41,892 nt of DNA, taken from Planktothricoides sp. SR001. Its GTDB lineage: Bacteria; Cyanobacteriota; Cyanobacteriia; Cyanobacteriales; Laspinemataceae. The stretch is from positions 2,160 through 44,051 of the forward strand of contig NZ_LIUQ01000053.1 of assembly GCF_001276715.1 (NCBI RefSeq). The letters are read 5' to 3'. The translations under genes and the position numbers were made by a program. Position 1 is the first letter of the stretch, and every line of letters starts with the position of its first letter. Positions 8,880 to 17,645 of the stretch are shown one piece after another. A model generated the notes under the pieces. That model saw only the letters and a list, made by a program, of their open reading frames with translations. It searched no databases and was not told the origin of the DNA.

Positions 8880-10988
8880 TTAAGGAGCTAAACGCCACAT
8901 TTTGATAGTGTCATCAAAACCGCCGCTAATCATGGTTGTTCCATCCGCAGAAAACCCGATTTCTACGGAATCTGTATGACCTTTAAGGGTGCCTTTTTGA
9001 CAACCACTGCGTGTACTCCACAGTTTAATAGTGCCATTTAAGTCCCCACTGGCTAAGGTGCGACCATCGGGACTAAAGGCAACGGAATAAATTTGTTTTG
9101 AGTGACCGTGTAGAGTCCGCCGAAGTTCTCCGGTTTCCAAGTTCCAGAGTTTGACCGTGCGATCCCAACTGCCACTAGCGAGGGTTTTGCCATCAGGGGC
9201 GATCGCAATTGACCAAACTGAATCCGTATGACCGGACAAAGTGCGAAAAGCCTTACCCGTGTTGACATTCCAGAGTTTCACCGTGCCATCGGTACTGCCA
9301 CTGGCGAGGGTTTGACCATCGGGACTAAACTTAACGGATTGCACTTCTTGGGTATGACCGACTAAAGTTTGCTGGAGATATCCCTGAGAATATTCTGGAT
9401 ATTCTGAGGAATATTTCTCATAATATTGCTGAGAATATTGCTGAGAAGATCCGTGAGCATATCCTTTGGCATATTCGTGAGCATATCCTTTGAAAGATTC
9501 GGGATAATGTTCAGATTTGTTCTGATCGATATTCCACAGCTTAATTGTTTTATCAAAGCTGCCACTGGCGACTAAAGAGTTATCCGGGCTAAAAGCTACA
9601 GAAAACACTCCGGCATCATGGCCTTTGAGAGTTTTCAACAATTCCCCAGTCCGCAAATCCCAAATTTTGACGGTCTGATCGGCACTGCCACTGGCCAACA
9701 ATTTGCCATCAGAACTAATCGCCACTGACCAAACGGCCCCCGTATGCCCTGCTAAAGTTTGGATGGGAATTCGGGCATTATCGATGCTGACGTGCCACAG
9801 TTGAATGGTGCCGTCCCAACTGCCACTGGCGATGGTTTTGCCATTGGGACTGACCGCCACAGACCAGACCGGACCGGAGGTAGTGGCCAAAGTCCGCATT
9901 GGTGGCAGATTGTCAGAAGAGTAATAAGGCTTGACGCTGTGATCCTTTGGCGGCTGATTGTGGTATTCGAGAACCGAATATGGGACTGGTTCAGTTGTGA
10001 TGGTGGTTCGTGGCACTGGTGAAGGTAAACGAGTTGTCACCAGGAGAGATAACAGGGCTACGGTTGCCCCACCGATCGCAGTGACTAAGCGAGTATTTTG
10101 AGTGACGGGTAACGAGGGCAGGGATACTTTTCTCAGGTCTTTGAGGATCGTCTCGGCCCGATTGTAGCGCAGCTTCCAATCCCGTTGAACCATTTTGTCC
10201 AGGATTTGCCCAAGTTGAAGACTGACGGGGGTTTTCAAATAATCCCGCCAAACCCAGGTTTCTGATTTGGGATCGAAGAGGTCAAAGGCTGAAAGTCCCG
10301 TGAGCAGATGCAAGCAAGTTAGCCCTAGGCTATAAAAGTCACTGGCAATCACCGCTTTGCCTTTGGTTTGTTCCGGGGCTGCATATTCGGCAGATCCGGT
10401 GACTGTACCCGGGTTAATTTGGCGAAAACGGTTATAAGTTTCCGCTGTACCAAAATCAACTAAGATGAGTTGATTGGTTTGGTGGCTGCGAATGATATTT
10501 TCTGGTTTGATATCCCGGTGAATCAGATTGAAACTATGGACAAAATCGATCGCTGGGAGCAAATCATAAAGTAGTTTGCGAATTTGGCTTTCGTTAAATG
10601 TGCCTGCTTCGGTTAATTCTTGCTCCAGATTTTGTCCTTCAATATATTCTTGGATGATATATTGACTGCCTTCTTGCTCGAATGAGGCGAGTAATGAGGG
10701 GATTTGCGGATGTTTGCCGATTTCTGCAAGCTGTTCGGCGTAGATTTGAAATGCCCCAGTCTTGTTAGGTTTGGCATCAGAGTCAATGAATTGCTTGATG
10801 ACGCAAGGGGGATGGGACGGTTGATCTTGGTCTATGGCTAAAAAGGTGTTGCCGAGTTTACTTTTCCCCAAAGGCGCGATCGCCCGGTAGCGGTTTTTTA
10901 ACAGCAATTTCGAGCCACAACTCTGACATAATTCAGCGTGGTCAGAATTTGCAGGATTCTGGCAATCAGGATTAATACAGTATGTCAT
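8880..10988 (-). CDS. Ser/Thr protein kinase with C-terminal WD40 propeller
   Basis: A 702-residue protein from the ATG at 10988. The frame extends 28 codons further, but MTYCINPDCQ is the usual family start and an AGGGA precedes it. A zinc ribbon lies at residues 4-24 (CINPDC...CQSC). The kinase domain follows with Lys65 (CVIK), HRDIKPEN (157-164), DFG (178-180) and AAPEQ, so it looks active. One membrane segment (about 315-335) precedes seven WD40 blades, each ending in a KLW-type motif, which would lie across the membrane. Between blades 3 and 4 there is an unusual Tyr-rich insert of about 50 residues (9368-9522). The ligand of the propeller is unknown. A second kinase gene lies upstream on the same strand, 616 bp away. 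Confidence 0.92.
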   Translation of the reverse strand: MTYCINPDCQNPANSDHAELCQSCGSKLLLKNRYRAIAPLGKSKLGNTFLAIDQDQPSHPPCVIKQFIDSDAKPNKTGAFQIYAEQLAEIGKHPQIPSLLASFEQEGSQYIIQEYIEGQNLEQELTEAGTFNESQIRKLLYDLLPAIDFVHSFNLIHRDIKPENIIRSHQTNQLILVDFGTAETYNRFRQINPGTVTGSAEYAAPEQTKGKAVIASDFYSLGLTCLHLLTGLSAFDLFDPKSETWVWRDYLKTPVSLQLGQILDKMVQRDWKLRYNRAETILKDLRKVSLPSLPVTQNTRLVTAIGGATVALLSLLVTTRLPSPVPRTTITTEPVPYSVLEYHNQPPKDHSVKPYYSSDNLPPMRTLATTSGPVWSVAVSPNGKTIASGSWDGTIQLWHVSIDNARIPIQTLAGHTGAVWSVAISSDGKLLASGSADQTVKIWDLRTGELLKTLKGHDAGVFSVAFSPDNSLVASGSFDKTIKLWNIDQNKSEHYPESFKGYAHEYAKGYAHGSSQQYSQQYYEKYSSEYPEYSQGYLQQTLVGHTQEVQSVKFSPDGQTLASGSTDGTVKLWNVNTGKAFRTLSGHTDSVWSIAIAPDGKTLASGSWDRTVKLWNLETGELRRTLHGHSKQIYSVAFSPDGRTLASGDLNGTIKLWSTRSGCQKGTLKGHTDSVEIGFSADGTTMISGGFDDTIKMWRLAP

Positions 10989-11372
10989 AATAGCTTTTCC
11001 CTGCTTTAGATATTGTCTATGATAAATCTTCTGCCAAATTTGCCCAGTGTCCGGTGCGATCGCCCACTCCACTGAATTTCTTCACGGAACTAGATTCATC
11101 CTCTTTGAGTATAAACCTTTGGGCATCAACCCTGGGGGTCAGCAAACCGAATCATCATCGGCTATTGGTGGATATTTTATTTGTGCTCCTAATTTTAGAT
11201 AGGCGATCGCATGATTGTCGCTTTTGTCCCGTTGTTGTCCCGTTGTCGAGGCTGGCAGTTCTGTATCTTGGCTTTCTGGACTTTCTGAGGGGCGATCGCC
11301 TTGACCCTGATTCTCTTCGATCTTACTTTTGATCTTACTGCGAGTTTATCTTAGACAAGAGTGCTTTTCCAA

Positions 11373-11402
11373 GCTAAAAAGCCCCCCTTTGATCGGGGGG
11401 TT
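11373..11402 (-). terminator. GC-rich hairpin with T-run, minus strand
   Basis: On the minus strand CCCCCC-GATCAAA-GGGGGG is followed by CTTTTT. The arms are 11395-11400 and 11382-11387. It lies about 200 bp after the end of the second kinase gene and would suit it as an intrinsic terminator. Similar C/G runs (for example near 26925) are also dispersed repeats, so the role is not certain. The rest of 10989-11604 holds only scattered HIP1 sites. Confidence 0.5.
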
Positions 11403-11604
11403 GGGGGATCGATCCGTCCTGTTTGCGAGAATTGTCTATTTTGTTGATACTTTATGCGATCGCACCAGATTTAATCAGTTGAATTGCCGATATTTCTTCC
11501 CGATCGAGTCATCTCTAAAATAATTCATAATTTTTTACGTTTCTTAACAGTTTGATAGATTTGGGTCGGAATGCAGAGATTATGGCAGAAAACCAGTTTC
11601 TGGT

Positions 11605-13236
11605 TCACTGTGTTGGGGGCGCCACTGGTGCGGTAGATTCCGGGGCTGGTGCCGGTTCTGTCACTGGGGGCGCCACTGGTGCGGTAGATTCCGGGGCTGG
11701 TGCCGCTTCTGTCCCAACCCCATCCGGGGCTGGTGCCGGTTCTGTCACTGGGGGCGCCACTGGTGCGGTAGATTCCGGGACGGGTGCCGCTTCTGTCCCA
11801 ACCCCATCCGGGGCTGGTGCCGGTTCTGTCACTGGGGGCGCCACTGGTGCGGTAGATTCCGGGGTTGGGGCTGGTTCTACCGTTGGCATCGGTTCTTCGA
11901 TCGCACCCGGTTCTACCGTTGGCATCGGTTCTACCGTTGGGACTGGTTCTACCGTTGGCATCGGTTCTTCGATCGCACCCGGTTCTGTCGTTGGCATCGG
12001 TTCTTCGATCGCACCCGGTTCTACCGTTGGCATCGGTTCTTCGCTCCAGTCCGGTTCTACCGTTGGGATTGGTTCTACCGTTGGGATTGGTTCTGGGGCT
12101 GGTGCCGGTTCTGCCGTTGGAGTTGGTTCTTTAATTCGAGCAGGTTGTTCCGTTAAGGTCGGTCTTGGTTTCAAGCTAGGTCCTGCTGTCCGACTCGGTG
12201 TGGTTGCGGGCGTCACATCCGGGGCCGGGGTTTTCGGAGATTTCGGCACATTGGCAATGATAGACACAAAGCCAATCACGAAAAAAACCCCGGCGAATAA
12301 CCCCAAACTTAGACCCCAGGGATAATGAGTTGGAGATTTGCTTGGAGATATTGATGTAGAGGATGGAGAATGAGCGCGGGGGGCGATCGCGAGAGTCACT
12401 CCTGTTTGCGCCGGTTGATTAATTTCCTTAAGTTCTAAGAGTACATCGTCAACGCTTTGATATCTTCTCGGTAAATAACAGGAGACCATTTTATCGAGAA
12501 CTCGAGCTAATTGATGGCTGACATTAACTTGATTTTTCCAGACAATTTCGCCGGTAGATGGATCTTCAGGAAATTGACTGGCAGGAATGCCACTTAAGGC
12601 TTCAATTCCAATCATCCCCAAGGCATAAATATCACTAGAAAATCTAGGTTTCCCTGCGGCTTGTTCGTGGGGCATATATCCGGGAGTTCCCACCGCAATT
12701 GTGCTGGTGGTTTGTCCGGTGGAGGTGACAGCTAGACCTTGAATCTCTTTGACAGCGCCGAAATCAATTAAGACAATTTTGCCATCGGATTTGCGGCGCA
12801 TAATGTTTTGCGGTTTGATATCGCGATGAATGACGTTTTGTTGGTGAACGTATTTTAAGACTTCTAAAATTTCAATTAGCAGTGCAACAGTCTGCTTTTC
12901 ACTCAGGATTTTTCCCGGATAGATTTCTTGGGCTAAATCATCGCCTTCGATAAATTCCTGTACGAGGTAAAATTGTCCCCCAGCTTCAAAATACGCAAAC
13001 AATCTGGGAATGCGATCGTGTTCTCCCAGATGTTGTAATGTGGCGGCTTCTTTTTGAAATAAGGTTTTGGCTGTTGGCAAAACCTGCGGTTGCAGGTCAG
13101 AGGTGGAGAGTTGTTTAACGACGCATTTACGAGGAGTGGGCAGTTTTATGTCTTCGGCAAGGTAGGTGATGCCGAATCCACCTCTCCCCAACTCTGAGAG
13201 GATTTGATAGCGATTTTCTAGGATGGTGCCAATCAT
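11605..13236 (-). CDS. Ser/Thr protein kinase with Pro/Glu repeat tail
   Basis: A 543-residue protein starting at MIGTILENRYQILSELG, the conserved cyanobacterial kinase start. An in-frame ATG 18 codons upstream is less likely. The Gly loop is GRGGFG, the catalytic Lys is Lys41, HRDIKPQN lies at 137-144 and DFG at 158-160; all key residues are present. A membrane segment (WGLSLGLFAGVFFVIGFVSII) follows near residue 310. The tail of about 180 residues is made of PTVEP-type units and then a 28-residue unit (STAPVAPPVTEPAPAPDGVG...) repeated with an 84-bp DNA period. The tail probably spans or contacts the cell wall. It ends abruptly in APPTQ and has no folded C-domain. Confidence 0.9.
   Translation of the reverse strand: MIGTILENRYQILSELGRGGFGITYLAEDIKLPTPRKCVVKQLSTSDLQPQVLPTAKTLFQKEAATLQHLGEHDRIPRLFAYFEAGGQFYLVQEFIEGDDLAQEIYPGKILSEKQTVALLIEILEVLKYVHQQNVIHRDIKPQNIMRRKSDGKIVLIDFGAVKEIQGLAVTSTGQTTSTIAVGTPGYMPHEQAAGKPRFSSDIYALGMIGIEALSGIPASQFPEDPSTGEIVWKNQVNVSHQLARVLDKMVSCYLPRRYQSVDDVLLELKEINQPAQTGVTLAIAPRAHSPSSTSISPSKSPTHYPWGLSLGLFAGVFFVIGFVSIIANVPKSPKTPAPDVTPATTPSRTAGPSLKPRPTLTEQPARIKEPTPTAEPAPAPEPIPTVEPIPTVEPDWSEEPMPTVEPGAIEEPMPTTEPGAIEEPMPTVEPVPTVEPMPTVEPGAIEEPMPTVEPAPTPESTAPVAPPVTEPAPAPDGVGTEAAPVPESTAPVAPPVTEPAPAPDGVGTEAAPAPESTAPVAPPVTEPAPAPESTAPVAPPTQ
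11615..11860. repeat. 84-bp coding tandem repeat
   Basis: The word GGGGGCGCCACTGGTGCGG recurs at 11615, 11666, 11750 and 11834. The spacings are 51, 84 and 84 bp, all multiples of three, so the kinase tail stays in frame. A second more degenerate GGTTCTACCGTTGG-type repeat continues to about 12130. Such arrays usually change length by slippage. Confidence 0.85.
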
Positions 13237-13342
13237 TATTTTAAGAAAAAAAGGGGGGTAAGAGGCTACAGGGGATTGTATCACAGGCATATTCCGGTCA
13301 GCAGTGGTCAGTTTGTGTGATTTGCTGGTGGTCGGATTGTGC

Positions 13343-13409
13343 GAGAAACCAGGTTTCTGAATAAAATCTTGGCTAAAATTCAGGCATTTTTCTGAGAAAC
13401 CCAGTTTCT
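13343..13409. repeat. GAGAAACC(A/C)GGTTTCT palindrome pair
   Basis: Two palindromic words, GAGAAACCAGGTTTCTG (13343-13359) and GAGAAACCCAGTTTCT (about 13393-13408), lie about 50 bp apart. Related pairs occur at 20480-20565, 26696-26760 and 27106-27170. Confidence 0.65.
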
Positions 13410-13487
13410 AGGAATTGCTGATTTTTTGGCTTTGATGGAGGGTAAAGACGAGGAAGATCCAATCGATAGATATAGGGAATTTCGGCA

Positions 13488-13557
13488 AACAAATAACAAA
13501 TAACAAATAACAAGCAACAAATAACAAACAACAAACAACAAACAACAAACAACAAAT
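13488..13557. repeat. AACAAAT/AACAAAC heptamer array
   Basis: About ten consecutive 7-bp units of AACAAAT or AACAAAC, 90-160 bp upstream of purB. A shorter relative lies at about 1706-1740. It is A-rich on the plus strand and has no coding meaning. It probably varies in copy number. Confidence 0.8.
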
Positions 13558-13646
13558 AAAATCTTATTAAGATTAAACAACTAGAATGGCCGCTGGGCTA
13601 AAGGCGTACTACAATGGAAAGGTTGTCTAGATCCTTTTGCCAGCGC

Positions 13647-14942
13647 GTGATCGAGCGTTATACCCTGCCCGAGATGGGCGAACTTTGGACAGAAACCTAT
13701 AAGTTAAAAACTTGGCTGCAAGTGGAAATTGCCGTCTGTGAGGCGCAAGCTGAACTCGGATATATTCCTGCGGCAGCGGTTGAAGAAATTAAACAAAAAG
13801 CAAATTTTGACCCGAAGCGGATTCAGGAAATTGAGGCGGAAGTCCGCCATGATGTGATTGCATTTCTCACTAATGTGAATGAATACGTGGGGGATGCGGG
13901 ACGCTATATCCATTTGGGCATGACCAGTTCCGATATGTTGGATACAGCATTGACCCTGCAAATGGTGGCAAGTCTGAATCTGTTGCTGGAAGTGCTGGAA
14001 GATTTGATTCAAGCGATTCGCTATCAGGCGCAACAACACCGAGATACGGTGATGATTGGCCGATCGCACGGAATTCATGGGGAACCGATTACTTTTGGGT
14101 TTAAGTTAGCCGGTTGGTTGGCGGAGGTGTTGCGTCACCGCGATCGCCTGATTCAACTGCGGAAACGTATCTCTGTGGGTCAAATTTCCGGGGCAATGGG
14201 AACTTATGCCAATATTGACCCCAGAATTGAGGCGATCGCCTGCCAAAAACTAGGACTCGAACCAGATATCGCCTCCACTCAGGTGATTTCCAGAGAAATT
14301 CACGCGGACTTTGTGCAACATTTGGCCTTGTTGACGGCCTCCATTGAACGGTTTGCCGTGGAAATTCGCAACTTGCAACGCACCGATGTGTTGGAAGTTG
14401 AAGAATTTTTCTCTAAAGGACAAAAAGGTTCTTCGGCAATGCCCCATAAACGCAACCCCGTGCGTTCAGAACGGCTGACCGGGATGGCTCGATTAATTCG
14501 CGGCTATGCCATGACCGCTTTGGAAAATGTGGCCTTGTGGCATGAGCGGGATATTTCCCACAGTTCCGCAGAACGGGTGCTGCTGCCGGATGCCTGTATT
14601 CTGACTCATTTTATGTTGGTGGAAATGACTGATTTGGTGAAACATCTGTTGATTTACCCCGACAATATGCAGCGCAATATGAATGTTTACGGCGGTGTAG
14701 TGTTCAGTCAGCGGGTGATGTTAGCCCTGGTTGGTCAAGGAATGCGCCGCGAGGAAGCTTATGCGATCGTGCAATCTTGTGCTCATCAAGCCTGGAATAA
14801 ACTTGATGGTGATTTTCATGCACTGATTTGCCAAGATCCCAGAGTGAAGGAAAAACTCACCCCAGAGGCGATCGAGGCTTGCTTTGATCCACAGCAACAA
14901 CTCAAAAATCTCAAGGAAATTTATCAGCGATTGGGGATTTAA
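13647..14942 (+). CDS. purB: Adenylosuccinate lyase
   Basis: Cleaves SAICAR to AICAR and adenylosuccinate to AMP in purine synthesis. I chose the GTG at 13647 because it gives the sequence (V/M)IERYTLPEMGELW, the conserved start, and exactly 431 residues. An ATG 11 codons upstream (13614) is possible. Family motifs are MTSSDMLDT (about residue 91), GRSHGIHGEPITFG with the catalytic His, and the fumarase-superfamily signature SSAMPHKRNP (from residue 262) with the catalytic Ser. The protein is full length and shows no damage. It stands as a single gene, and an inverted repeat after its stop separates it from the convergent TerD-like gene. Confidence 0.96.
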   Translation: MIERYTLPEMGELWTETYKLKTWLQVEIAVCEAQAELGYIPAAAVEEIKQKANFDPKRIQEIEAEVRHDVIAFLTNVNEYVGDAGRYIHLGMTSSDMLDTALTLQMVASLNLLLEVLEDLIQAIRYQAQQHRDTVMIGRSHGIHGEPITFGFKLAGWLAEVLRHRDRLIQLRKRISVGQISGAMGTYANIDPRIEAIACQKLGLEPDIASTQVISREIHADFVQHLALLTASIERFAVEIRNLQRTDVLEVEEFFSKGQKGSSAMPHKRNPVRSERLTGMARLIRGYAMTALENVALWHERDISHSSAERVLLPDACILTHFMLVEMTDLVKHLLIYPDNMQRNMNVYGGVVFSQRVMLALVGQGMRREEAYAIVQSCAHQAWNKLDGDFHALICQDPRVKEKLTPEAIEACFDPQQQLKNLKEIYQRLGI

Positions 14943-14973
14943 TTGCGGATTTATTTGGGGATTTAACTAACAA

Positions 14974-15050
14974 AACCACAGAGACACAGAGGACACAAAG
15001 TAAGATAATTAAAGTTATACAATCTTTGTGTTCTTTGTGTCTTTTTGGTT
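14974..15050. terminator. Long inverted repeat between convergent genes
   Basis: The left arm 14974-15000 (starting AACCACAGAGACACAGAGG) and right arm 15024-15050 (ending GTGTCTTTTTGGTT) are near-perfect inverted copies. It lies between the stops of purB and the TerD-like gene and could end both transcripts. The ACCACAGAGACACAGAG word is also a common dispersed bacterial repeat. Confidence 0.55.
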
Positions 15051-15077
15051 AATTTATGTAATTGACTTATTTGAGGT

Positions 15078-15671
15078 TTAATTGCTATATTTAAATAACA
15101 ATTCATTCAGATGATCGATGGTCATTGTTTCCCCTAATGGGATTAATAACCAACCGTTTTCTTGGCGTTTTAAAGTCGCTGTCAGTAAGGCGGTTTTTCC
15201 TACCCATTCCGGGTTAGATAAAGATTGGTGAATGAGTACCTGCCCGGAGAAGCGATCGCATAGTCGCCAAAACCCATTTTTCACTTCACTAAAATCTTGT
15301 TTTAAATCGGCACCAGAGTCAATGGCTACCCCAAAGATAATCTGCGCGATCGCCTTTGGCACTTGGTTCAAATTGATCGACATATTCTCATCATCGCCTT
15401 CCCCCGCTCCGGTTAAATTATCATTAGAAAGAATAATTGCCCCTGAGTCATGTTTGGGATGAGCAGCATAGATGAAATCCATTTTACCGCGAGGTAATTT
15501 ACCGCTGTCATCTAAACAGAGTGCCACCAAGTCGAGATCGATATCATTTTCCACATCATCTTTGGCATCATCTTCCATATCATCTTCCACTGCCATATCC
15601 CACCCTAAACCACATTTGAGTCGGGTAAAATGGCTCAATTCATGTTTTATTGGTCTAACAGAATTCATCAT
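15078..15671 (-). CDS. TerD-family stress protein
   Basis: A 197-residue protein. The TerD core is clear: CGLGWDMAV, IDLDLVALCLDD, then the calcium-binding segment NDNLTGAGEGDDE and INLNQVPKAIAQIIFGVAI. TerD proteins bind Ca2+ and are linked to tellurite, phage and envelope stress responses. The usual N-terminal strand is short here. An acidic insert (EDDMEDDAKDDVENDID, about residues 29-45) sits in the first half of the domain. Members normally occur in ter clusters with TerC, TerB or more TerD copies, but none are here. The start at 15671 follows a repeat-rich gap. Confidence 0.85.
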   Translation of the reverse strand: MMNSVRPIKHELSHFTRLKCGLGWDMAVEDDMEDDAKDDVENDIDLDLVALCLDDSGKLPRGKMDFIYAAHPKHDSGAIILSNDNLTGAGEGDDENMSINLNQVPKAIAQIIFGVAIDSGADLKQDFSEVKNGFWRLCDRFSGQVLIHQSLSNPEWVGKTALLTATLKRQENGWLLIPLGETMTIDHLNELLFKYSN

Positions 15672-15734
15672 TGTTTGAATCTTGGTCTGATTATTACTGC
15701 TTTCAATAGTTTATAGCAATTTTCGGAGTTATTT

Positions 15735-15832
15735 TGAAGTACAAATACAAAAAAACCTGTGATTCCCCCGTTAGGGAACCATGTGCGTCAGCGCTATATG
15801 CGGGAATCCAGGAAACCTCTGTACTTGATCCG
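15735..15832. repeat. REP-centred dispersed repeat, copy 2 (inverted)
   Basis: Read on the opposite strand, its ends match copy 1 at 8622-8690: caaaaaaacctgt with gattccc on one side, and cgggaatccaggaaacctctgtactt on the other. The simple REP stem loop of copy 1 is replaced by a longer centre containing ATGTGCGTCAGCGCTATATG. Confidence 0.65.
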
Positions 15833-15917
15833 CATTGCTACCGCTATATTGTTTCTGATATATAATAATTTATTCATGCCTATTTTAAGCTGAATTTCCT
15901 CTAGCTTGGGGTAAACT

Positions 15918-17174
15918 TTAAAACTTATCGGTGATTTTTTTCACCTGAGCGATCGCTTCTTCTGGTTTCCCAGAAAGAGGGAAAATCAAAATACTCTGGA
16001 CTTCTGGATCTTTGACTAAACTCTCTAAATGCTGAAATTGTCGCTCTGTAATCGCGATGCCATTTGATTGCTTAACATAACCTAACTCTTGAGCAAAATT
16101 TTCCTCACTATAAACTTGGATAAACACACGGTCTACACTCCAGTTTTCCCAATCAGCGGCAAAATATTGTTTCGCCCAATAAGGATTATGATGACAAAGG
16201 TCAAAGCTAACAGCAGGATTCGCTTTTTTCATCTCAGCAATCATCTCTTCCACAAACTTAGTTAAACTGGCAGTGCGGTCAACTTTTCCCGGCAGTTCCG
16301 CATAATAACCCAGATAATCATCCCACTGCACCGCATCAATTTTGGGGTATTTTTTCACAAATTCCACTAGGATATCTTTAAAAAATTCTCCTACTTCGGG
16401 AATTTCCACATCCAGGACATAATGATCGACTCCGGGATGAGTCCTATCCACCCCGGGGACAATCCATTTCCGGGCAACAGCCAAGTCAAAAACCGGACTA
16501 TTTTCATCAATTTTTATCCCTTTTTCAAAATAAGCATGAACTTGCATCCCGTGTTTATGGGCTTCATCGATTAACCAATCTAACCAGCGATCTTGAAATT
16601 CATTGGGACAGCTTTCATAACCTAAAGTTTTTTGCATTACTTGGCTATTGTACATAGTGCAAGCATTGCCCCAAACCCCATGAATTATGGTATTAATTCC
16701 TTGAGAGTGATAATAACGGACTCGTTCTCTAATCGTTTTTTCGTCGGTATTATTGGTGATGGCATAACGACTGATATAAACCCCGCGAATAATTTTGCTT
16801 TCCCAGGTAGTTCCAGCCTGCGGATTTACAGCTTTTTTATGGATCGTTTTGGGTTGTTTTTCTGCGTTAGGCTGGGGGTCATTCGCTAATATTTGTGGCG
16901 GTGATTGGGTTTGAGTGGCTGTTTGACTTTCTGGGGTTTTTTCTGATGGTTTGGCAGTAGGGATATTCGCCGTAATATCGGCAAGAAACGGTTGAACTTT
17001 TTCGGGAATCGGGATTTGTTGCACTAAAGCAAAAAGTTGGTTGGTTAAAAAATCTTTTTGGTGGGTAAATAACCAATAACCGCCGCCAATGAAAATGAGG
17101 ATGATGGAAATAGGAATATTACTACATCCACAGCCACTAGGCTTTTTTTTGACGATTTTTTCTTGATTTTTCAT
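15918..17174 (-). CDS. GHL10-type putative glycoside hydrolase, membrane-anchored
   Basis: A 418-residue protein. A Cys/Lys-rich head is followed by a membrane anchor (about residues 21-37) and a Ser/Thr/Pro-rich linker to about 125. A (beta/alpha)8-type domain follows: RGVYISRYA, INTIIHGVWGNACTMYNS, GMQVHAYFEKG, VDHYVLDVEIPEV, IDAVQWDDYLGYY and SFDLCHHNPYW. This pattern matches the family-10-like (GHL10/DUF187-related) hydrolases. The acidic residues in QWDD are candidate catalytic ones. It would act outside the plasma membrane on cell-wall or extracellular glycans. The substrate is not known. Gap 17175-17645 upstream holds HIP1 sites and no gene that I can support. Confidence 0.82.
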   Translation of the reverse strand: MKNQEKIVKKKPSGCGCSNIPISIILIFIGGGYWLFTHQKDFLTNQLFALVQQIPIPEKVQPFLADITANIPTAKPSEKTPESQTATQTQSPPQILANDPQPNAEKQPKTIHKKAVNPQAGTTWESKIIRGVYISRYAITNNTDEKTIRERVRYYHSQGINTIIHGVWGNACTMYNSQVMQKTLGYESCPNEFQDRWLDWLIDEAHKHGMQVHAYFEKGIKIDENSPVFDLAVARKWIVPGVDRTHPGVDHYVLDVEIPEVGEFFKDILVEFVKKYPKIDAVQWDDYLGYYAELPGKVDRTASLTKFVEEMIAEMKKANPAVSFDLCHHNPYWAKQYFAADWENWSVDRVFIQVYSEENFAQELGYVKQSNGIAITERQFQHLESLVKDPEVQSILIFPLSGKPEEAIAQVKKITDKF

Positions 17175-17645
17175 GGTTTGATGATTCTGGTTGCTGGGGG
17201 ATAAAAAGTTGTTTTTTTGTGAGTTTATGGTATGATTATATCATTAATATAAAATAATTGACATAAGTTTGTGGTTTGATTGCGTGGCTAGATTAATGTA
17301 AACAAAGAATCAAGAAATGAAGCGATCGCATCATCATCGGAATGTTGCAGGGTCGGCAGGGGGAGAGATAAATGAGCGAAATTAACCACCCCGTTTTCTG
17401 GGGTTGGGCGCGATCGCCAGCATTGTCAGCATTCAGGAGTCTCACCCCTTAGTTTAACGATCGCTTCAGTTGTTAGAGGCGATCGGTTAGCATAAATACA
17501 GAATCAATATAAATCAGCCGATGCTAAGGACTGGCAACTTGTAATAAAAGTCAACATTTCAAAATCTGAAAGGCTTGATTGTATTGGCAATTGAATCTTT
17601 GGCAACTTCCCTGATATTCTTAGCAACAATACCAGCAAAAATTCT

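Noticed and set aside
11552-12325. 257-codon plus-strand frame of Gly/Ala/Ser repeats
   Set aside because: It is antisense to the kinase tail. It stays open only because the tandem repeats there have lengths divisible by three.
17175-17645. Gene or RNA in the 470-bp gap before the DUF4126 gene
   Set aside because: Only HIP1 sites and short AT-rich runs are visible, with no coherent frame or fold that I can support.
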